From Bog-473 sp963751335 (GTDB lineage Bacteria; Actinomycetota; Acidimicrobiia; Acidimicrobiales; RAAP-2): 64,000 nt of DNA. The notes beneath the pieces were generated by a model. That model worked only from the letters and a program-made list of their open reading frames with translations. It was not told the origin of the DNA and searched no databases. The stretch spans positions 551,631 to 615,630 of the forward strand of contig CAVVUB010000004.1 in NCBI GenBank assembly GCA_963751335.1, in the 5' to 3' direction. The translations under genes were made by a program, and so were the position numbers. Positions 35,571 to 43,651 of this stretch are shown here, one piece after another (the first letter of the stretch is position 1; each line of letters opens with the position of its first letter).

Positions 35571-36851
35571 ATGCGCAAAAGCCTCACGTCCATCGCGGCC
35601 ATTTCCGTTGCTCTTGCAAGCATCGCTGTTGTCGGCATTGCAGCTGCCTCGCCCTCAGGTGCTAGCTCGCCCAGCCAAGGTGTGACGGCAACGACGATTC
35701 GAGGTGGGGATCCCATACGTGGATCTCTCTGCGGTAAGACAGTTCGGCGTTACGCTCAATCAGGGGAACTTTCCGGACGCTTACAACGCCCTCATCGCCG
35801 ACCTGAACGCGCACGGGGGTATCGATGGTAGACGGGTTGTGTTGTACGTCGTTGCTGTGGACCCCGTTGGAACGGCCCCTTCCGCCACTGCCCGCCCAAC
35901 TGGCAGAGGATGACAACGTCCTTGTCGGTCATCGCCGCGCAGCAGCCCGATTGCTACGTACAGCAGTACGGCATTCCCACGATCGCCGGAAACTTCCAGA
36001 ACGCCCAAGCGACGAACGGTGCTCCGAACTTCAATGTCCAGCCACCCGTGGCGGTGTACGACCCGCTCCAATTGGCCGCCCTGGCTCATCGTGGATCGTT
36101 CAAAGGCAAGATTGTCGGAGTTTTTGCCGGGTCCAGGACCGATGAGAATGAGATGCACATCGTCCAGAAGGCCCTGCAATCTGTGCTGGCATGTGCATAG
36201 TGATTCGAGCAGAGCGCCGTGGATGATGCTCCACCGGGCGATGAGACAGCATCCAACCAGCAGGTCGCAATCATCTCCCAGAAGTTTCAGTCAGCCGACG
36301 TGAATGATGTGGTTGCGGTGGGTACGGGAGGAACGATCTGGCCCGAGTCCCTCCAGAACAATCAGAGTTCCTACGACCCCGCGTGGATGGCGACCAACGA
36401 GGGGTCTCTCGTGGCCGCGGTATCGGGCTCCTCGATCGCACCGAAATACTTGAAAAACCTCGTGACCACCAGTCCGGTTCCCTCCAAGTACCAAATATGG
36501 CAGGAACCTGCGGTGCAGGAGTGTTACCGAATAATTCGAAAGGCATATCCCAGCGATGTGATCACACCGCCCAGTGAGTTCCAGAGTGGATCGGATCAAA
36601 GCGCCTAAGCGGTGGAGTCAGCGTGCACCAATGTGGCGCTCCTGAAGGCCATTGCCAAGGCCGCCGGAAAGGACCTGACTCGGGTGAGCTTGGCCCAGGC
36701 GGGATACAAGGTGCGCGGTGCGATCATTCCCGGAACAGGAACACCAGTTACCTTCGCTGTTGATCGACCTTATGCAATCGGTCCGGTCTACCTCGTGACG
36801 TACAACCCGGCAAAGCACGCACTTGAGTTTTCGAGCACTCCTGCAAACTGA
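35571..36851 (+). pseudogene. Solute-binding protein paralogue, multiply frameshifted
   Basis: Starting at ATG 35571 with a signal peptide (SIAAISVALASIAVVGIAAA), the product aligns piecewise with the intact protein at 29630-30904: TTIR|VGIPYVDLSAV, LNAHGGIDGRRVVLYVVAVD, then DPLQLAALAHRGSFKGKIVG, then VNDVVAVGTGGTIWPESL and finally YAIGPVYLVTYNP before the stop. Breaks occur near 35703, 35905, 36200 and 36605 (the last an in-frame TAA). It is a decayed duplicate. An HNH element begins within 30 bases of its stop. Confidence 0.8.
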
Positions 36852-36853
36852 TC

Positions 36854-37351
36854 ATGGACCGCTGGGGTAGTTCTGCATCGTCTGAGACTTGCGGTGGCTG
36901 CAGGGATGTCGAGGGACAGGCGAACGGAAATTGGAAAGGTGGCCGTACCAAGCACAAGGACGGGTACGTGATGGTGCGCGTTCCAGGCCATCCTCGAGCC
37001 ACCAGTGGGCCGTATGTCTTTGAGCACATACTCGTGGCGGAGGACCTGCTTGGCCGGCATTTGCTCGAGTGGGAAACCGTTCACCATCGAAACGGCGTGC
37101 GGGACGACAACCGTCCTGAGAACCTCGAGCTCTGGACGAACCCGCAACCATCAGGCATCCGGGTGAGCGACGCCATCGAATGGGCGCGTACCATCCAGGA
37201 GCGTTACGAGGGACCAGGCGCACCTCCAACGATGCTCACTCGGTTTCCCTTGAGCATCGTTGGAGGTGGCGGGAATCGAACCGTCGATGCACCTTTTGTA
37301 GAAGTGCACGTCAAGTGCATGAAGTCCAATCTACGTGACCTTTTGATGTGA
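36854..37351 (+). CDS. HNH endonuclease (HNH_3-like), copy B
   Basis: The 165-residue frame has one CxxC (ETCGGCRDVEG), then NGNWKGGRTKHKDGYVMVRV, GPYVFEHILVAEDLLGRHLL and a complete HNH core: VHHRNGVRDDNRPENLELW. The upstream zinc-ribbon half seen in copies A and C is missing, with homology starting near 36880. The C-terminus reads through the hairpin into the tRNA-like segment, so the natural end is uncertain. Beyond 37283 it differs from copies A, C and D. Confidence 0.65.
   Translation: MDRWGSSASSETCGGCRDVEGQANGNWKGGRTKHKDGYVMVRVPGHPRATSGPYVFEHILVAEDLLGRHLLEWETVHHRNGVRDDNRPENLELWTNPQPSGIRVSDAIEWARTIQERYEGPGAPPTMLTRFPLSIVGGGGNRTVDAPFVEVHVKCMKSNLRDLLM
37221..37268. repeat. Perfect 18-bp-stem hairpin at the end of HNH copy B
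   Basis: The arms CACCTCCAACGATGCTCA (37221-37238) and its exact reverse complement (37251-37268) flank a 12-base loop. The 22-mer at 37261-37282 reads, on the minus strand, as a T-arm plus acceptor end (GGTTCGATTCCCGCC then ACCTCCA). A further pair TGCAC/GTGCA follows at 37288-37308. Confidence 0.8.
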
Positions 37352-37520
37352 CGGAGAGGTATTTGTTGACACTCGCTGGCATGCTCTGGCACTCGGTGGT
37401 TCGAGGCGCCCGTCTCCAATTCGTGTCCTATCGAGGTAGGACATTCGGCCCCGTCTGGTGGAGTGCGGGAAGACGGTCGTCGAAGGTGCCCCGCAGGCAC
37501 TTTCGGGAGTCACTCAGCCT

Positions 37521-37988
37521 CTACGCGGCGGATTTCTTGGATCGAGGGCGGAGCATAAAAAGCACCCAGGCGAAGATCATGGTGGGCAGCTCGTACATGG
37601 CCAGGCCGACCTGGTTGTACTTGCCGGGGGCGATCTTGGTGCTGAAGGACAGATAGGAGTCGTCTCCCTCTGCGACCATGCCGCCGAGTCGGCAGAGGGA
37701 AAGGCCGCTCAGCGCGAGGACGAAGAAGCCGAGGGCCGAGTCACGGTGTTTCTTTTGCGTGGCGCCGACGAGAGCGGCGGTCCCGACCGCCATCTGGAGG
37801 CCGCCGTACATGGCTCGGACCTCGGTCCGGGCGACGGGGCTCGACAGGTCGTACACGTCCATTCCGGGTATGACCTCACCGGACCACGACTGGGGCTTGA
37901 TGAGGTTGAGCAGGCCCCAGGGGAGCCAGAACAGGGAGTTCGCTACCAGGAATGCCTGGGTGAGCCTGCCGTGCCGTGTGGCGTTCAT
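37521..37988 (-). CDS. DUF4345-like membrane protein
   Basis: The 155-residue protein has four membrane segments (about residues 10-28, 62-80, 86-102 and 128-146) and the family-like blocks VYDLSSPVARTEVRAMYGGL and QMAVGTAALVG. Its ATG overlaps the stop of the TetR gene (ATGA), so the two form an operon. Function of the family is unknown. Confidence 0.7.
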   Translation of the reverse strand: MNATRHGRLTQAFLVANSLFWLPWGLLNLIKPQSWSGEVIPGMDVYDLSSPVARTEVRAMYGGLQMAVGTAALVGATQKKHRDSALGFFVLALSGLSLCRLGGMVAEGDDSYLSFSTKIAPGKYNQVGLAMYELPTMIFAWVLFMLRPRSKKSAA

Positions 37989-38574
37989 CGGACCTTCTTT
38001 CGGGAGATCGGCCGCGCCGGCTGGTGCGGGCGACGGGCAGGACTCGTGTGGGTGGACGTGAGGCCGGCGGCGTGCCGCAGTTCGGCGTAGAAGAGGGCGG
38101 GGTCGTCGTCGGGGATCGAGCGCGTGGCTCGAGCGCGATCCGGGTCACGACCGAGGCCACGACACGACCATCGGGGCTCGGGAAGTGGGCGAGGAGCCGG
38201 TCACGCATGATCGGCATGACCCGGGTCATCTGATGGACGACGTGCTCGGGCTCGACATCGACGATGCGCCGGAGAGAGTAGGTGTGCTGGAACTCCACGA
38301 TGAAGCGCAGTACCGCCTCGAGCCGAGCGTCGCCTTCGAGCCCGGCGACGGCCTGGGCGATCCCCTCGTCATAGCGCTGCTGTTCGTAGCGGCCGAAGGC
38401 CTCGAGCAGGTCTTCCTTGGAGGGGAACCAGCGATAGAGGGTTGGTCGCGAGACCCCGGCGATGGCGGCGACGTCCGAGAGGGACAGCCGGCGCGCCCCG
38501 GATCGGGCCAGCACCTCGAGGGTGGCGTCGAGGATGCGCTCGCTCGTGGTGGTGGCGGGATCGGGCTGTTCCAT
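37985..38574 (-). pseudogene. TetR-family regulator with one C-terminal frameshift
   Basis: ATG 38574 starts MEQPDPATTTSERILDATLE, and the HTH is in LSLSDVAAIAGVSRPTLYRWFPSKEDLL. Ligand-domain sequence continues to TRIALEPRAR. Near 38125-38140 one base is missing, after which the other frame continues RSIPDDDPALFYAELRHAAG and ends RKKVR at a TGA overlapping the DUF4345 start. The fit of the restored frame to the ATGA overlap suggests the ancestral gene was about 195 residues. It diverges from the PF10118 gene across a 40-base gap with a palindrome. Confidence 0.78.
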
Positions 38575-38577
38575 CGC

Positions 38578-38605
38578 CTTTACATTCTGGCACAACATTG
38601 TAAAG
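38578..38605. promoter_or_regulatory. Candidate TetR operator
   Basis: The inverted repeat CTTTACA (38578-38584) and TGTAAAG (38599-38605), spaced by 14 bases, fills the short gap between the divergent TetR and PF10118 genes. TTTACA and TTGTAA could also serve as promoter boxes. This is a positional inference. Confidence 0.5.
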
Positions 38606-38614
38606 CTGGACCGA

Positions 38615-39520
38615 ATGACAGAGCTGACGGTCCGGCACATCCGCTTCCCGATCGACGACACCGTGGCCTTCCAGTGGCAGCCGGCCAACCCGAGCTTCGG
38701 GCTCTTCGGCAACACGTTCACCTTCCTCGCCATCGCCTTCGAGCGCTATCTCGTCTCGGCCACCCGCGCGGCATTGCCGCGCTTCACCGACGCCGATATG
38801 GCCGAGGAGGCCGACCTGTTCGTGCGCCAAGAGGCTCAGCACGCCCGGGCGCATCGTGCCCACGCCAAGGCGATGATCGAGCGCTACCCAGGGCTCCAGG
38901 AGACCTACGCGGCGGCCAACGCGGCCTATGACGAGCTCCTGGAACGCGAGAGCACGGAGTTCCACCTGGCCTACATCGCCAATCTCGAGGCCACCTTTAC
39001 GCCTTTGTTCAAGATGGTGTTCGACAACCGCCACGAGCTCTTCGAGGGCAGTGACGAGCGGGTCGGCACCATGCTGCTGTGGCACTTCGTGGAAGAGATC
39101 GAGCATCGCAGTTCGGCCTTGCGCATCCACCACCATGTGACTCCCAACCCGTGGTACCGCATCCGCAAGGCTCCCAAGGTCTTCGACCACGTGGCCGGCA
39201 TCTACAAGCTCGTGCTCGCCGGGTTCGAGGAGCACGTTCCACTCGAGGATCGGCACATCTCGACCAAAGTCGTCGGACCTGGAGGCCTGTACCTGTCGGA
39301 GATGCGCGATCGCTTCACCTCACGACGGCGTCCGAATCACCGTTCCATGTTGAGCGACGTCCCGGGCACGGACCTGCGGACGATGCTCTGGCACGAGGCC
39401 AAGGCCCAGACGACACGACATGACCCAGCTCGAGAACCCCTGCCCGTGTGGGCCGATGTCTGGCACTCGGCGTACGACTCTGGCGCCGACGTCACGACCT
39501 ACGGCGGCGTCCGGTTGTAG
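38615..39520 (+). CDS. PF10118-type predicted metal-dependent hydrolase
   Basis: The 301-residue protein starts at ATG 38615 and has the family's ferritin-like metal motifs: FVRQEAQHARAHRAH (Glu/His), ESTEFHLAYIANLEATFT, and LLWHFVEEIEHRSSALRIHHH. These spaced Glu and His residues suggest a di-metal helical bundle. The C-terminal tail is less conserved. Relatives are often near TetR regulators, as here. Activity and substrate are not established for the family. Confidence 0.8.
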   Translation: MTELTVRHIRFPIDDTVAFQWQPANPSFGLFGNTFTFLAIAFERYLVSATRAALPRFTDADMAEEADLFVRQEAQHARAHRAHAKAMIERYPGLQETYAAANAAYDELLERESTEFHLAYIANLEATFTPLFKMVFDNRHELFEGSDERVGTMLLWHFVEEIEHRSSALRIHHHVTPNPWYRIRKAPKVFDHVAGIYKLVLAGFEEHVPLEDRHISTKVVGPGGLYLSEMRDRFTSRRRPNHRSMLSDVPGTDLRTMLWHEAKAQTTRHDPAREPLPVWADVWHSAYDSGADVTTYGGVRL

Positions 39521-39611
39521 CCCGACGAGGGGTTAAGGGGTTCCACCATTAGCCGATTTCACGGGTGATCGATCTCGGCGGCGAATCGGTATTGCGTCTT
39601 GCACAAAAGGT

Positions 39612-39626
39612 TTATGTCTGACATAA
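39612..39626. promoter_or_regulatory. Palindrome upstream of the toxin-antitoxin-like pair
   Basis: TTATGTC-T-GACATAA is a perfect 7-bp inverted repeat with one central base, lying just before the toxin remnant. Such sites usually bind the RHH antitoxin and overlap the promoter; assignment is inferred. Confidence 0.5.
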
Positions 39627-39633
39627 TAGGCCG

Positions 39634-40022
39634 GTGAAGCCGCTCCGGTTACGCCGGGATCCCGCAACCGGGTCGGCAAGAAGTCCGCCCGTCACGTGAT
39701 CGCCATGACCGCCGCCACCATCACCACCGATCCCGACACGGGTGAGCCGACGCTCAGATGGGTGGCTGACGACGAACGCGGTCGGGAGCTTGAGATCGTG
39801 GCGATCGAGAAGGCCGACTGTTACCTCGCCATCCATGTGAAAAAAGCGAAGGGAGGCGATGACACGACGCAAGATCAAGCCCGGCGCGATCGGAGCCGAC
39901 GTCGATCTCGACACCGAGAAGGTCTACCTGGCCGACGGGCGGCTTCTGACCGAACAGCTCGCCGAGGAGATGGCGCAGCGTGCCCTCGCCCGGCCCCGGG
40001 GCCGGCCATCAGTGACGGGTGA
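39634..40022 (+). pseudogene. Toxin-like protein remnant upstream of an RHH antitoxin
   Basis: From about 39660 one frame reads RNRVGKKSARHVIAMTAATI, TLRWVADDERGRELEIVAIE and CYLAIHVKKAKGG, resembling small BrnT-like or DUF4258-like toxins in its RELEIV...IH pattern. The likely start (GTG 39634) is in another frame, implying a frameshift near 39663. The end overlaps the antitoxin start at 39859. Family assignment is tentative. Confidence 0.4.
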
Positions 40023-40167
40023 GAATGCACGTACTCCCAGCCTCACCGTTCGTGTTGCACCAGAAACGAGGATCGCACTCGAGGAACTCGCCAGAGCTCA
40101 GGGCAGGCGATTGGCCGACGTGAGTCGTGAGGCCCTAGACGAATACGTCTCTCGACACGCCAGCTGA
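39859..40167 (+). CDS. Ribbon-helix-helix antitoxin-like protein
   Basis: The 102-residue protein has a flexible basic N-terminus and a C-terminal RHH domain: PSLTVRVAPETRIALEELAR then GRRLADVSREALDEYVSRH. ATG 39859 has GGGAGG just upstream. RHH antitoxins bind their toxin and autoregulate the operon; the palindrome at 39612 is the likely target. It is intact while the toxin gene appears damaged. Confidence 0.7.
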   Translation: MTRRKIKPGAIGADVDLDTEKVYLADGRLLTEQLAEEMAQRALARPRGRPSVTGENARTPSLTVRVAPETRIALEELARAQGRRLADVSREALDEYVSRHAS

Positions 40168-40527
40168 TTGCACTGCTCCATCCAGCTCGCGGTAAGGCGG
40201 TGACCGCTTCGCTGATCGCTTCGGCATGGAGCCGGTCGACCACATCGGCGAGGGGAATCTCGATCTCACCTGCTCGCGTCTGGCGGAGGCGGTCAAACAA
40301 GTGGTCGATGATAGCCACTTGGACGTCGGCACCTGGGTGTCCAGCCAGCTGCGCTCGCCGAAGACGAGCGAGCAGCGGAAACGGCCTCGGCGTAGACGGT
40401 TAGGAGCTCGGGTATCGGTGGGTCGCCACGCATGAGGTTCGTTGACTGCGTCGGCCAGAGCAGAACAGACATCAACGAGAAGCTGCCGTGGCTGCTCGGA
40501 GTGCAGAACGATGATCCTCTCCGACAT
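40135..40527 (-). pseudogene. Hypothetical protein gene, frameshifted
   Basis: ATG 40527 has AGGAGGCAGC upstream, and the frame begins MSERIIVLHSEQPRQLLVDV, then CSALADAVNEPH. Plausible continuations are in other frames: PIPELLTVYAEAVSAA, then VAIIDHLFDRLRQTRAGEIE and VVDRLHAEAISEAV. The pieces suggest a small soluble protein with two frame breaks. No family recognised. Confidence 0.4.
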
Positions 40528-40713
40528 GATGCTGCCTCCTTCTGTTGCACCTCGTGGCGAGCGTAGCCCCGGTTCACTCCTCGATCCGGTGCCGGAGTTC
40601 AGCGGGCGCCCCAGATCGCACCGGGTTATGCGGGTCATGGCGACCCACCATACCTGATCAAGAACGGGTTCAAACCGATCAGACCACGATGACTGATCGG
40701 CTATCATGGAGAC

Positions 40714-41049
40714 ATGGTCAAGACTCCACCCACCACGGCAAGTGCGTTCCTGCAACTTGCCCGGCTCGAAGCTGGCCTCTCGCAACGCGAGCTGGCCGAG
40801 CGGGCGGGGGTTGCCCAATCCGAGATCGCCCGGATCGAGAGCGGCAGGCGCGAGCCGAGCATCCCGGTCTTGCAGAAGATCCTCGCCGGCACAGGGATGG
40901 AGCTTCGTTTTCGGCTCGAGAAGCTGGACGAACACGACCTGGTGCTGGCCGCCCGTCACGCCACACGCTCCAAAGACGAGAAGGCCGCGGTGGAGCGGCG
41001 CCATCGGCGCAACGTGGCCCAGTTCTCTGCGAACGCCAAGAAGAGGTGA
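40714..41049 (+). CDS. XRE-family helix-turn-helix protein (antitoxin-like)
   Basis: The 111-residue protein contains a clear Cro/C1 HTH: LARLEAGLSQRELAERAGVA then QSEIARIESGRREPSIPVLQ. The basic C-terminal tail has RRHRRNVAQFSANAKKR. Its stop overlaps the GTG start of a nucleotidyltransferase-like gene (GTGA), matching a two-gene toxin-antitoxin or phage-defence pair in which the HTH protein is the regulator/antitoxin. Confidence 0.8.
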   Translation: MVKTPPTTASAFLQLARLEAGLSQRELAERAGVAQSEIARIESGRREPSIPVLQKILAGTGMELRFRLEKLDEHDLVLAARHATRSKDEKAAVERRHRRNVAQFSANAKKR

Positions 41050-41550
41050 ACCGGCCGAATCTCTCGGCCGAGGACATCCTCAGAGTCCTCAACCACCACC
41101 GGGTCGACTACGTCGTTATCGGTGCATTCGCCGCCATCGCCCAAGGAGCTCCACTCGAGGCGACGCACGACGTCGATGTCACGCCGAGCCGAAACGACGA
41201 GAATCTGAGCCGGCTGTCCAAAGCACTCGACGAACTCGATGCTGGGATCCGGGTGGACGACAGCGAAGAGGGCCTCGCCTTCGATCACGATGGCCAGCCT
41301 CCTTGGCAACGATGGCGATGCTCAATCTGACCTGTGCTGCCGGAGACTTCGACATCGTCTTCTCGCCGGCCGCGGCTCCGGGCGGTTTCGACGAGTTGGT
41401 CGGCGCGTCGGTCAAGGTCAGAGTCGGCAATGAGGAGGTGGCGGTAGCGAGCCTCGAGGATGTGCTCCGGTCCAAGGAGGAGGTGGGGCGGGAGAAGGAC
41501 GCCAGGGCGGCCCTGGTTATCAGGACCTACCTCCGGGATAGCGGGCTTAG
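41046..41550 (+). pseudogene. Nucleotidyltransferase-like toxin (AbiEii/MenT-like), frameshifted and truncated
   Basis: From GTG 41046 the frame reads SAEDILRVLNHHRVDYVVIG and GAPLEATHDVDVTPSRNDEN, a nucleotidyltransferase signature with DVD as metal-binding Asp pair. Near 41290 the frame shifts and continues MAMLNLTCAAGDFDIVFSPA and VASLEDVLRSKEEVGREKDA, typical of this toxin class (third Asp in FDIVF; S-K-E..R-x-KD). The frame then runs into a hairpin and HNH-element sequence, so the natural end is lost. Confidence 0.65.
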
Positions 41551-41557
41551 AAGCCAC

Positions 41558-41580
41558 CCTTCCCGTTTAGGGCGGGAAGG
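41558..41580. repeat. 8-bp stem hairpin, IS200/IS605-end-like
   Basis: The arms CCTTCCCG and CGGGAAGG flank the loop TTTAGGG. A GAAGCCACCC sequence precedes it. IS200/IS605 right ends and omega-RNA tails commonly look like this, but no transposase or TnpB gene is adjacent, so it may be a relic or an ordinary hairpin. Confidence 0.35.
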
Positions 41581-41644
41581 AGCCGAGCGCAGCGCCGCCA
41601 CCGGATCTGTGTCTCTTGTTCGGGTGTCCTGCGAGCGGTATCGG

Positions 41645-41862
41645 CGCACCTCCAACAACGTTCCGACCTGCACGTCTGCAGCCGAACCGCTCTTGGAGGT
41701 GGCGGGAATCGAACCGACCGAGGCGCGAGTGCAAAAGTCGACGTCAGCGCCATTTGTGCGTTCTGACCAGGCGAAACACGGTATCCGGCACTTGCCACAA
41801 TTGACCGTTAATGACCACAATTTCGTGTCTTTTCTGTGTTCTTGTGTCCTTTTCGTGTCGCG
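41645..41862. repeat. HNH element 3-prime end, solo copy D
   Basis: This segment has CACCTCCAA (41647-41655) and TTGGAGGTG (41693-41701) arms with a longer loop, the 22-mer tRNA/tmRNA-like sequence at 41694-41715 and the conserved tail ending GTGTCCTTTTCGTGTCG, matching copies A and C. The HNH coding region is absent. It directly follows the broken toxin gene. Confidence 0.7.
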
Positions 41863-41974
41863 TTGGGGGGCGTCGGCCGCCAACATTCGCGGTACAACGA
41901 CATCGCCGGATGGTGCCCGAATTCCGTTTTGAGATCACACGCCCCGACTAGAGGAGTGCCAGACTGCCGCGCGG

Positions 41975-42307
41975 CTAAAGCACTGGCTCGACAATCAGAT
42001 CGAGATACGCCGCACCGCTGTCAGGAACTCGCGGCTGACTCCAACACTCGACGGGGAACGAGATCATGACCAGGGAATACAGAAGCTGCATGAGGTTGAC
42101 GACCTCGGGCGGCATGTCGTCGAAGGGAAATCTGTCGCAATAGGCGATCGCCTCTTCGCCACGAGCCATAGTGACGTCGTAGAACTCCTGCATGTCGTCC
42201 ATCGAACTTGCCAGTCGTTCCCTGTAACGCGCCGCCTCGGTGGCCAGGCACCACCTGGAAGCAAAGCGCTCGAGGTCCGAGAACTCTTGGGGCAACGCAG
42301 CGCCCAT
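41975..42307 (-). CDS. Small hypothetical partner of the Rieske oxygenase
   Basis: The 110-residue protein starts at ATG 42307, sharing its A with the stop of the Rieske oxygenase gene (TGATG). It is helical and soluble: QEFSDLERFASRWCLATEAA, then SMDDMQEFYDVTMARGEEAI and DDMPPEVVNLMQLLY. No domain is recognised; the tight coupling suggests an accessory role in the same reaction. Confidence 0.6.
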   Translation of the reverse strand: MGAALPQEFSDLERFASRWCLATEAARYRERLASSMDDMQEFYDVTMARGEEAIAYCDRFPFDDMPPEVVNLMQLLYSLVMISFPVECWSQPRVPDSGAAYLDLIVEPVL

Positions 42308-43572
42308 CAGACCATCCCCTCGATTTCTTTGCGGTAGTCGTCCACCCATTCGCCGGTGACTTTGTGCAGGTGGCGGCAAAGCACCTCTTGATCGCAGAGG
42401 GGATAGGTGCTGATGGCGCGGGACTCGAGCATGCTCTGGGTCGCCTCAAGGGTGTTGGCATCTTGCAGCCCGTATTCCTTGAAGGTGGTGGCCGCCATCT
42501 CGAGGGCCAGACGCTCGCGTGCCGTCGTGGGCGGAACGAAGTACAGCGTGCTCTCGAAGACGTGGCTGTTGTGGGAGGTTGGCCAGTAGTGATAGGTGAG
42601 ATACCAGCCAAGACTCCAGATGAGGATGACGAAATTCGGGAACATCTGGAGCGAGTCAAGGCCCCAGGGGTCACAGTTCGCCGGGTTGAGGCCAGGAGGC
42701 ATCTCACCGAGGTCGGGCGCATCCCAGGGCCCGAAGTTGCCGCTGCGCGTAAGCCCCTCGATCGGCTTGCGCATGTTCGCGGGCAGCTCGTAGAGGCGTA
42801 TCCCCGCCGTGCTCACCAGTCGATGCGGTCCGTCGATCTGATAATGCGGCGCCTCGAAGCCGTTCTTGAGCGCAGGACCTGACCAGTCGGGCGGCGTCTG
42901 CTTCTGGTGCAGGACCGGTGCATGGTAAAACTCCTGGAAGGCGTCCATGTAGAGCTTCCAGTTACTCTTGATCTCGGCTCGATAGGTGAAGCGCTCGGTC
43001 ATTTGGCCGAAGGGGTACCCGTCGAGGCCGGTTACCATTGGTCCGAGGAATTCGCGCAGAGGCTGGGCCGGCTCGTCGGCCAGGTTGACGAAGATAAAGC
43101 CTTCCCAGACGTCACAGTGGACCGGCACGAGCCCCGAGTCCAGCTTCTCGAGGTCGAAGAACTCGCCCTCTTGCTGGACGAAGGTCAACTGGCCGTCGAG
43201 CCCATAGCGCCACCCGTGGTACTTGCAGACGAACTGGCGGCAGACCCCACTCGTCTCCTCGCCCGGATAGTCGTTCCACACCAACTTGTTGCCGCGATGA
43301 CGACAGACATTGTGGAACGCCCTGATATCCGAGGATCCGTCTCGCACCAGGACCACTGAGGTCCCGGCCACAGCGATCTCCTTGGTGAAGTAGCTGCCGT
43401 TGCGCGGCAGTTGCTCGACCCGCCCCACGTTCAGCCAGGCCCGCTTGAAGATCGCTTCACGCTCGAGTTCGTAGAAGTCCGGAGAGATCGAGTCCTCGTA
43501 GGACACCGGGTCGGTGCTCAGCCCGAAATGCTCAGTCCAGCTGCCCTCGGGTGGCTTGGGCCATCGCGTCAT
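42307..43572 (-). CDS. Rieske non-heme iron oxygenase, alpha subunit
   Basis: The 421-residue protein has an N-terminal Rieske domain with CRHRGN and CKYHGWRYG (two Cys and two His for the 2Fe-2S cluster). The catalytic domain has the mononuclear iron site in NWKLYMDAFQEFYHAPVLHQ (bridging Asp, two His). Such oxygenases hydroxylate aromatic, steroid or other ring substrates, or demethylate them, using electrons from separate reductase and ferredoxin not present here. It lies downstream of the IclR regulator gene on the same strand, and divergent from the sulfotransferase-containing operon, so it may act in the same pathway. Confidence 0.88.
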   Translation of the reverse strand: MTRWPKPPEGSWTEHFGLSTDPVSYEDSISPDFYELEREAIFKRAWLNVGRVEQLPRNGSYFTKEIAVAGTSVVLVRDGSSDIRAFHNVCRHRGNKLVWNDYPGEETSGVCRQFVCKYHGWRYGLDGQLTFVQQEGEFFDLEKLDSGLVPVHCDVWEGFIFVNLADEPAQPLREFLGPMVTGLDGYPFGQMTERFTYRAEIKSNWKLYMDAFQEFYHAPVLHQKQTPPDWSGPALKNGFEAPHYQIDGPHRLVSTAGIRLYELPANMRKPIEGLTRSGNFGPWDAPDLGEMPPGLNPANCDPWGLDSLQMFPNFVILIWSLGWYLTYHYWPTSHNSHVFESTLYFVPPTTARERLALEMAATTFKEYGLQDANTLEATQSMLESRAISTYPLCDQEVLCRHLHKVTGEWVDDYRKEIEGMV

Positions 43573-43651
43573 CGATTACCTCTCTTGCTCGATATTCGGC
43601 CACCGAGTTTCAGCGTCGAAGGTCGTCGTCGTTTGACTCGTTGAGACCGAA

